Of a stretch of DNA of 11,902 bases, positions 6,800-11,902 are shown piece after piece; positions within the stretch are counted from its first letter, which is position 1; every line of letters starts with the position of its first letter. The notes below the pieces were generated by a model that was not told the DNA's origin, did no database searches, and worked only from the letters and a program-made list of their open reading frames with translations. The stretch comes from an uncultured Flavobacteriales bacterium (GTDB lineage: Bacteria; Bacteroidota; Bacteroidia; Flavobacteriales_D; Crocinitomicaceae). Position numbers and translations under genes: made by a program. Location of the stretch: assembly GCA_903879765.1 (NCBI GenBank), contig CAIRMS010000063.1:1-11902 (forward strand). The letters are read 5' to 3'.

Positions 6800-7782
6800 T
6801 GGGTTACACGGATTTATTTCATTCATTCTCCAGCAAACGGATCTTAGTCATCGGTGATGTGATGGTGGACGCCTATCTCATGGGGACTGTCAATCGCATG
6901 AGTCCGGAGGCACCTGTTCCCGTTGTCGACCTGATGAAAAAAGACGAACGCATCGGTGGAGCAGGAAATGTCGCCTTGAATTTAGCTGCCCTGGGAGCGA
7001 GTCCAATTATCTGTAGCGTCATTGGAGCAGATTCAGAAGGCGAACGATTACTTCATTTGTTTCAGGAAGCGAACATCTCCACGGACGGCATTTACGCCTC
7101 TACCAACAGGATTACAACGGTTAAAACGCGCGTTTTATCAAATAATCAACAACTGTTGCGCATCGATTCGGAGGATACGTCCTTGATTTCGAAAGAAGAA
7201 GAAACACAGCTCTATCAAAAAATTGAGCGTATCGTGGAGCAAGGAATCGATGGGATCATTTTTGAAGACTATAACAAAGGTGTGTTAACCCCTCACTTAA
7301 TTTCTTCCGTGTTGATCTTGGCAAAATCCCACAACATACCCACGACTGTTGACCCGAAAAAAGACCAATTCTTTTCTTACCGAGGATGCACCTTGTTTAA
7401 GCCGAATTTGAAGGAATTGAAAGAAGGATTAAAAGTAGAATTTGATTTCAAACATGACAAAGCATCTTTTCTAAAGGCAGTTACTCAATTGGAAGAAAGA
7501 CTGGAAAATGAAATTTCATTCATCACCCTTTCTGAACACGGTGTGTTTATTCAATCGGAAGGGACACCATATTTTATTCCTGCACATTTGCGCAATATTG
7601 CTGATGTTTCCGGCGCTGGTGATACGGTTATTGCCGTTGCCACACTTTGCCTTGTTGCAGGAGCTTCAGCCGATGAAATCGCCGCTATTTCCAACATCGC
7701 TGGTGGATTGGTTTGTGAACATCCGGGTGTAGTTAGCATTGAAAAAGAACAGCTATTGAACGAAGTAAATAAACTCTTATAA
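6799..7782 (+). CDS. D-glycero-beta-D-manno-heptose-7-phosphate kinase (RfaE1/HldE kinase domain)
   Basis: A PfkB/ribokinase-family kinase of 327 residues. ILVIGDVMVDAYLMGTVNRMSPEAPVPV near the N-terminus is characteristic of the RfaE/HldE kinase domain. It is followed by GGAGN (53-57), EDYNKG (156-161), DPKK (185-188), KPN (201-203) and the ATP/anion-hole motif DVSGAGDT with catalytic base Asp275. The expected reaction is phosphorylation of heptose 7-phosphate at C1 on the route to ADP-heptose for the lipopolysaccharide core. The C-terminal adenylyltransferase domain of bifunctional HldE is absent, so that step must be coded elsewhere. The start is GTG 6799, overlapping the aminotransferase TAG by one base (TAGTG). 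The open frame reaches back to 6712 inside the upstream gene, but that stretch is unlike the family, and the first in-frame ATG would remove the first strand. Another sugar-kinase substrate is possible but less likely. Confidence 0.87.
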   Translation: MGYTDLFHSFSSKRILVIGDVMVDAYLMGTVNRMSPEAPVPVVDLMKKDERIGGAGNVALNLAALGASPIICSVIGADSEGERLLHLFQEANISTDGIYASTNRITTVKTRVLSNNQQLLRIDSEDTSLISKEEETQLYQKIERIVEQGIDGIIFEDYNKGVLTPHLISSVLILAKSHNIPTTVDPKKDQFFSYRGCTLFKPNLKELKEGLKVEFDFKHDKASFLKAVTQLEERLENEISFITLSEHGVFIQSEGTPYFIPAHLRNIADVSGAGDTVIAVATLCLVAGASADEIAAISNIAGGLVCEHPGVVSIEKEQLLNEVNKLL

Positions 7783-7784
7783 AC

Positions 7785-8516
7785 ATGGAACCTAAGGTGG
7801 TTAAACCCTACAATACCGACAAATCGAAAAAAGAGGAAGTTGCTCAAATGTTCAATAATATTTCGGCGAACTACGATTTTTTAAATCACTTTCTTTCCCT
7901 TGGTATTGACCACATTTGGAGAAAAAGAGCGGTAAAGGAACTGAAATCCATTCAGCCAAAGAAATTATTAGACATCGCTACAGGTACGGGAGATTTTGCC
8001 ATCGCTTGCTTGAAACTAAATCCTGAACACATCATTGGATTAGACATTTCCTCCGGAATGTTGGAAGTCGGAAAGAAAAAGATGATCAAGCGTAAGCACG
8101 ACCATATCATCTCCATGCAATTAGGTGATTCTGAAAATTTACCCTTCGCGGATGGTGAATTTGATGGACTCACTGTTGGATTTGGGGTTCGCAACTTCGA
8201 AAACCTAGAGAAAGGACTTGGTGAAATGCTTCGCGTATTACGTCCAGGTGGAAGAGCCGTGATTCTGGAGTTTTCTAAACCGAAAATGTTTCCCATCAAG
8301 CAATTGTTCAATTTCTATTCGAAGTATTTTATTCCATTCTTTGGAAAACGCATTTCGAAGGACGAACGAGCTTACGCTTATTTACCAGAAAGTGTTGCTG
8401 CTTTTCCAGAAGGAAAAGAAATGCAAGCGGTCATGGAAAAAGTTGGCTACACCTCTGTTAAAATTATTCCATTGACCGGAGGGATTTCAAGTATCTACAT
8501 CGGAACTAAAAATTAA
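7785..8516 (+). CDS. menG: Demethylmenaquinone C-methyltransferase MenG/UbiE
   Basis: A 243-residue SAM-dependent methyltransferase that carries out the last step of menaquinone synthesis, methylating the demethylmenaquinone ring. The UbiE/MenG N-terminal signature FNNISANYDFLNHFLSLGID is at 23-42, SAM motif I LLDIATGTGDFA at 61-72, the acidic LDISSGML at 86-93, the UbiE family motif VGFGVRN at 131-137, and RVLRPGGR at 150-157. The C-terminus GGISSIYIGTKN is also typical. Bacteroidota respire with menaquinone, so menG is the expected role rather than ubiquinone synthesis. It starts 2 nt after the kinase stop. A gene for the type IX secretion protein PorT follows after 35 nt; I recall ubiE-porT as a recurring pair in this phylum. 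The call is firm. Confidence 0.96.
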   Translation: MEPKVVKPYNTDKSKKEEVAQMFNNISANYDFLNHFLSLGIDHIWRKRAVKELKSIQPKKLLDIATGTGDFAIACLKLNPEHIIGLDISSGMLEVGKKKMIKRKHDHIISMQLGDSENLPFADGEFDGLTVGFGVRNFENLEKGLGEMLRVLRPGGRAVILEFSKPKMFPIKQLFNFYSKYFIPFFGKRISKDERAYAYLPESVAAFPEGKEMQAVMEKVGYTSVKIIPLTGGISSIYIGTKN

Positions 8517-8525
8517 AGCAACAAA

Positions 8526-8539
8526 GTCCACTAGTTGAC
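8526..8539. repeat. Imperfect 14-bp palindrome upstream of porT
   Basis: GTCCACTAGTTGAC reads almost the same on both strands, with one mismatched pair flanking an ACTAGT core. It fills much of the 35-nt menG-porT gap, ending 12 nt before the porT ATG. It could be an operator, a small hairpin or chance; no known site is recognised. Confidence 0.2.
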
Positions 8540-8551
8540 GTTATATTCTAC

Positions 8552-9259
8552 ATGAAGCGCATTCTTATTCTTTTTGTACTCCTTACAAGCATTGGTTTTT
8601 CTCAAAAAGCGAAGCAACAGTTGTACAAGAATTTTGACAAGCGATTACTTCATTTTGGATTCATGCTAGGTGTCAATTCTTCGGATTTTAATGTGTATCC
8701 AAAGGTGAATGCTTACGAACAGTATGGAATTACATCGATTTCGAACGATGCGCAACCGGGTGGACAATTAGGTATCTTGACTACGATAAAATTAGGTACA
8801 CCAACCATTCGTTTTCGTTTCATACCTACCCTTTCCTTTCAAGAACGCGTGTTAAATTACACGAGCATCGATACCTTTAATTTCCCGAAAGGAATTGGAC
8901 AACAACGCATTAACTCGACGAATTTAGATTTCCCCATGATGTTGCAATTTCGAACGCGTCGCTATAATAATTTCACTGCCTATTCGTTAATTGGGATGCA
9001 ATATTCCATGGACTTGCAATCTCAAGAAGATGCATCACAAAATTTTTACGATCCTTTTATCAAAATTAAACGCAACGATTGGCAAGGACAAATTGGTGCT
9101 GGCATTGAATTTTTCGCCCCATACTTTAAATTTGGCATGGAATTAAAATATTCACAAGGATTTAAAAGTAGTTTTATTCAAGATTTTACTACCGTGGCGA
9201 ATCCAATTGATCGTTTATACAACCGTGGATGGTGTTTTTCCATCATATTCGAAGGATAA
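8552..9259 (+). CDS. porT: PorT family outer-membrane beta-barrel, type IX secretion component
   Basis: A 235-residue protein with a short signal peptide (MKRILILFVLLTSIGFSQ, cleavage near 18) and alternating amphipathic beta-strands such as LHFGFMLGVNSSDF (33-46), GGQLGILTTIKLG, RFRFIPTLSFQER and WCFSIIFEG at the end. Mature chain length, strand pattern and the early LHFGFMLGVN element fit the PorT/SprT family, membrane proteins needed for type IX secretion and gliding in Bacteroidota. Its place just after menG supports this, as does the presence of PorP/SprF elsewhere in the window. The TAA stop overlaps the next ATG by one base. The family is poorly conserved in sequence, so a general outer-membrane barrel protein is the fallback call. 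The short ATG 8552 start gives a complete signal peptide. Confidence 0.82.
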   Translation: MKRILILFVLLTSIGFSQKAKQQLYKNFDKRLLHFGFMLGVNSSDFNVYPKVNAYEQYGITSISNDAQPGGQLGILTTIKLGTPTIRFRFIPTLSFQERVLNYTSIDTFNFPKGIGQQRINSTNLDFPMMLQFRTRRYNNFTAYSLIGMQYSMDLQSQEDASQNFYDPFIKIKRNDWQGQIGAGIEFFAPYFKFGMELKYSQGFKSSFIQDFTTVANPIDRLYNRGWCFSIIFEG

Positions 9260-10803
9260 TGAACGAACTAAATTTTTCCTGTACACCTGAAGAAGCCAAA
9301 GACGATTCATATCTAGAAAATCGCATTCGTCAAGAACTTGGAATTTCTCCCATACAAAATTTGACGTATCGCTGGCGGAAGCGCAGCATTGATGCGCGAA
9401 ATAGACACATTAAAGTCAATGCATCGTTTGAGACGTGGGTGGACGAGGAGGCAAGTCCACGATTCGAATCTTATCGATTCACATTGGTCAAAGACGCAGA
9501 AGAAATTCATATCATTGGCGCTGGTCCCGCAGGACTATTCGCTGCATTAGAAGCCATCTTGAACAATAAAAAACCCGTGCTTTTTGAACGTGGAAAGGAT
9601 GTTCGAAACCGCCGTCGTGATTTAGCACAACTAACCAAATCGTCGATATTAAATCCAGAATCGAATTATTGTTTTGGAGAAGGTGGCGCCGGAACGTATT
9701 CGGACGGCAAGCTCTATACACGTTCCAAAAAACGTGGAGATGTGCAAAAAGTTATGCAGTTACTCGTTCAGTTTGGCGCAACAGAAGATATTTTAGTGGA
9801 TGCACACCCGCATATTGGCACGAATAAACTTCCACAGTTGATTGTAGCGATTCGCGAACAAATTATCGCTTGTGGAGGCGAAATTCATTTTGAACACAAG
9901 TTAACAGATGTACTCGTTGAAAATGGACGCATCTTTGAAATTGAATTGAATGGACAGCAAAAAGTACGTGTTTCGAACGTGATTTTAGCCACAGGTCATT
10001 CCGCAAGGGACATTTTTCACTTGTTGCACAAACGAAACATTGTAGTCAAAGCCAAACCTTTTGCGTTAGGCGTTCGTGTGGAACACACACAAGCGTTTAT
10101 CGACAAATTGCAATACCACGGAAGATTAAACGACGAATTCCTTCCTCCTTCCTCCTACTCGTTAGTGACGCAGGTTGACGGACGAGGTGTTTACTCATTT
10201 TGCATGTGTCCAGGTGGAATTATCGCCCCCTGTGCAACCGATGAACAAGAAGTAGTTACGAATGGTTGGTCACCATCCAAACGCAATAATCCCTATTCGA
10301 ATTCGGGAATTGTGGTGAGCATCGATCCAACAGATTTTCCCAACCCAGAGCATCCCTTTGTGTGTTTGGAATTTCAACAATCCATTGAAAAAGCAAGTTG
10401 GGATGCCGCTGGAAGGACACAAAAAGTTCCAGCGCAATGTTTAAAGGATTTTGTTCAAAAGAAAAAATCCACTGACTTTCCAAGAAGTTCTTACCAACCG
10501 GGAATAGTAAGCGTAGAAATGGATGATATTTTCCCGCCATTTGTATTGAATCGTCTCAGACAAGCATTTATTGACTTTGATAAAAAAATGCCAGGATTCG
10601 TCACTAATGACGCCGTTATTCACGCACCTGAATCCCGTACTTCATCACCAGTATTGATCCCTAGAGATCCAGAGACATGGCAACATCCGGAAGTAACCAA
10701 CTTATACCCATGTGCAGAAGGCGCAGGTTACGCCGGTGGAATTGTATCTGCTGCAATTGACGGAATGAACTGTATTTCTAAAATTTGTGAAGTCCAAAAA
10801 TAG
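9259..10803 (+). CDS. FAD-dependent oxidoreductase, COG2509-type
   Basis: A 514-residue cytosolic flavoprotein. An N-terminal domain of about 80 residues precedes the FAD-binding Rossmann motif IIGAGPAGLFAALEA (85-99), FERGKDVRNRRRD and the conserved FGEGGAGTYSDGKL (139-152). A second dinucleotide-contact motif, LATGHSARD (243-251), follows, then CMCPGG (315-320), APESRTSSPV (456-465) and the C-terminal FAD-closing segment CAEGAGYAGGIVSAAIDG (485-502). This order marks the large, widely conserved but poorly characterised family annotated as NAD(P)/FAD-dependent oxidoreductase (COG2509). The physiological substrate is unknown. ATG 9259 is preferred over the frame opening at 9229 because it lies exactly on the porT stop (TAATG) and avoids overlap with the final barrel strand. 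The one-base overlap predicts translational coupling with porT, though no functional link is established. Confidence 0.9.
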   Translation: MNELNFSCTPEEAKDDSYLENRIRQELGISPIQNLTYRWRKRSIDARNRHIKVNASFETWVDEEASPRFESYRFTLVKDAEEIHIIGAGPAGLFAALEAILNNKKPVLFERGKDVRNRRRDLAQLTKSSILNPESNYCFGEGGAGTYSDGKLYTRSKKRGDVQKVMQLLVQFGATEDILVDAHPHIGTNKLPQLIVAIREQIIACGGEIHFEHKLTDVLVENGRIFEIELNGQQKVRVSNVILATGHSARDIFHLLHKRNIVVKAKPFALGVRVEHTQAFIDKLQYHGRLNDEFLPPSSYSLVTQVDGRGVYSFCMCPGGIIAPCATDEQEVVTNGWSPSKRNNPYSNSGIVVSIDPTDFPNPEHPFVCLEFQQSIEKASWDAAGRTQKVPAQCLKDFVQKKKSTDFPRSSYQPGIVSVEMDDIFPPFVLNRLRQAFIDFDKKMPGFVTNDAVIHAPESRTSSPVLIPRDPETWQHPEVTNLYPCAEGAGYAGGIVSAAIDGMNCISKICEVQK

Positions 10804-10861
10804 AAAACGTATTTCTTTTCAAATTATCCCCAAATTACCTATTTCTCAGCTCCGCTTTGCG

Positions 10862-10869
10862 TAACTTTG
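10862..10869 (+). promoter_or_regulatory. mnmA promoter -7 element (TAACTTTG)
   Basis: TAACTTTG matches the Bacteroidota -7 consensus TAnnTTTG exactly and ends four bases before ATG 10874 (spacer TCCT). It has the same geometry as the trmD element and predicts transcription starting at or beside the start codon. No clear TTG is present at the -33 distance. The rest of the 70-nt gap (10804-10861) is AT-rich, with no hairpin terminator that I can see. Confidence 0.6.
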
Positions 10870-10873
10870 TCCT

Positions 10874-11902
10874 ATGAAACGAGTGGTTGTTGGACTTTCT
10901 GGTGGAGTTGATTCCAGTGTAAGTGCTTTGTTGTTACAAGAACAAGGTTACGAGGTCATTGGAATGTTCATGCGTAATTGGCATGATGAATCCGTGACAC
11001 TTTCAGATGAATGTCCGTGGATCGACGATTCCAACGACGCCCTATTAATCGCCCAGCAACTTGGTATTCCCTTTCAAGTCATCGATTTAAGCGAAGCTTA
11101 CAAAAGTCGCATTGTCGATTACATGTTCATGGAATACGAGCGTGGAAGAACACCGAATCCAGATGTCCTTTGTAACAGAGAAATCAAATTCGATGTATTT
11201 CTAAAGGCAGCGATGGAATTAGGAGCAGATTACGTAGCAACCGGACACTATTGTCAAAAACAAGAAAATTCAGATGGAACGTTTAGTTTACTTGCTGGAA
11301 CCGATAAAAACAAAGACCAATCGTATTTTCTGTGTCAGATCAGTCAGAAGCAACTTTCAAAGGCACTCTTCCCTATTGGCGCTTTAGAGAAATCAGAAGT
11401 ACGTGAAATCGCACTGAAACATGATTTAGTTACGGCAACCAAAAAGGATTCGCAAGGACTATGTTTTGTGGGTAAAATTGCCCTTCCTACCTTTTTACAA
11501 CAACAGTTAGCACCGAAACAAGGAAACGTGATAGAGATCCCGATGGACATGCCACAATTTCTCGCGTATGCAAACATTCCAAGGGATGAGGAACATATCG
11601 AACAATTAGCGGCACCCTTTGAGTACCAGGAATCCGACGGACAAAAAGTAACAACACATCAAGGTGCGCATTATTACACCGTTGGCCAACGCAAAGGATT
11701 ACACATTGGAGGTAGACCTGGACCGAGTTTCGTGATTGGCATTAATACCGAAACAAATTCCGTTTATTCGGGTCAAACGGATGAACATCCAGGATTGAAT
11801 CGAATTGCGTTAAAATTAGAAGCCAGCAGCTTGAATTGGATCATTCGTTCGGAGGTGTTTGACGCCGAAAATCGCTTAAAGTGTCAAATAAGAATACGTT
11901 AT
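10874..11902 (+). CDS. mnmA: tRNA-specific 2-thiouridylase MnmA, 3'-truncated by the window edge
   Basis: The frame is open from ATG 10874 to the last base: 343 codons, with no stop before the edge. MnmA activates U34 of the Lys, Glu and Gln tRNAs with ATP and inserts sulfur to give 2-thiouridine. The PP-loop SGGVDSS is at residues 9-15. The catalytic cysteine Cys100 lies in TPNPDVLCNREIKF, DQSYFL is at 148-153, and the second cysteine Cys197 lies in SQGLCF. The central HQGAHYYTVGQRKGLHIGG (262-280) is also diagnostic. Between residues of about 221 and 260 there is an acidic stretch (EIPMDMPQFLAY, RDEEHIEQL) that E. coli MnmA lacks, which I recall from other Bacteroidota copies. Only the C-terminal end of the beta-barrel domain is missing. 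Transcription probably starts from the -7 element just upstream. Confidence 0.96.
   Translation, partial: MKRVVVGLSGGVDSSVSALLLQEQGYEVIGMFMRNWHDESVTLSDECPWIDDSNDALLIAQQLGIPFQVIDLSEAYKSRIVDYMFMEYERGRTPNPDVLCNREIKFDVFLKAAMELGADYVATGHYCQKQENSDGTFSLLAGTDKNKDQSYFLCQISQKQLSKALFPIGALEKSEVREIALKHDLVTATKKDSQGLCFVGKIALPTFLQQQLAPKQGNVIEIPMDMPQFLAYANIPRDEEHIEQLAAPFEYQESDGQKVTTHQGAHYYTVGQRKGLHIGGRPGPSFVIGINTETNSVYSGQTDEHPGLNRIALKLEASSLNWIIRSEVFDAENRLKCQIRIRY

Noticed and set aside
7551..7847. 98-residue antisense open frame across the kinase/menG junction, and similar frames such as 7952-8311 on the - strand.
   Set aside because: These are low-complexity shadows of well-identified genes on the other strand, with no promoter or family resemblance.
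9229..9258. Ten-residue upstream extension of the FAD oxidoreductase.
   Set aside because: It overlaps the last strand of PorT in another frame; the ATG at 9259 on the porT stop is the natural start.

Overview
The window looks like chromosomal DNA from a Bacteroidota bacterium, most likely Flavobacteriales and possibly a Crocinitomicaceae/Fluviicola-like genus (the genus is inference). The base composition is AT-rich. Three gene starts are preceded by the Bacteroidota -7 promoter element TAnnTTTG instead of a clear Shine-Dalgarno sequence. Two type IX secretion/gliding families found only in this phylum are present (PorP/SprF and PorT), together with a menaquinone methyltransferase. Ten protein genes fill almost the whole window. 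No RNA gene, mobile element or CRISPR array was seen, and the longest gap without a gene is about 115 bases (5491-5605).

Left block, + strand, 1-3069: a tight three-gene unit. It starts with the 3' part of an ECF sigma factor. A 1-nt stop/start overlap leads to a 565-residue protein that joins an anti-sigma-like cytoplasmic domain, one inner-membrane helix, a long polar linker and a C-terminal PorP/SprF-like beta-barrel domain. A free-standing PorP/SprF protein follows 5 nt later. The middle protein has the layout of the dual membrane-spanning anti-sigma (Dma) proteins of Bacteroidota, and its barrel can be aligned by eye with the PorP protein next to it. This is the most interesting part of the window: it could carry a signal from the outer membrane or type IX secretion machinery straight to a cytoplasmic sigma factor.

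Middle block, - strand, 3076-5490: trmD (tRNA m1G37 methyltransferase) is followed, 15 nt downstream, by a secreted M14 zinc carboxypeptidase-like protein. The peptidase converges on the PorP gene with only 6 nt between the stop codons.

Right block, + strand, 5606-10803: a probable operon of a class I aminotransferase (aspartate aminotransferase-like), a heptose-7-phosphate kinase of the PfkB family, demethylmenaquinone methyltransferase (menG/ubiE), the type IX secretion protein PorT, and a COG2509-type FAD-dependent oxidoreductase. Several junctions overlap by 1 nt or have a 2-nt gap. After 70 nt, mnmA (tRNA 2-thiouridylase) starts from its own promoter and runs off the right edge.

The trmD/aminotransferase intergenic region holds two divergent -7 elements. 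For trmD and mnmA the element ends only 4 nt before the ATG, which predicts leaderless or nearly leaderless mRNAs.
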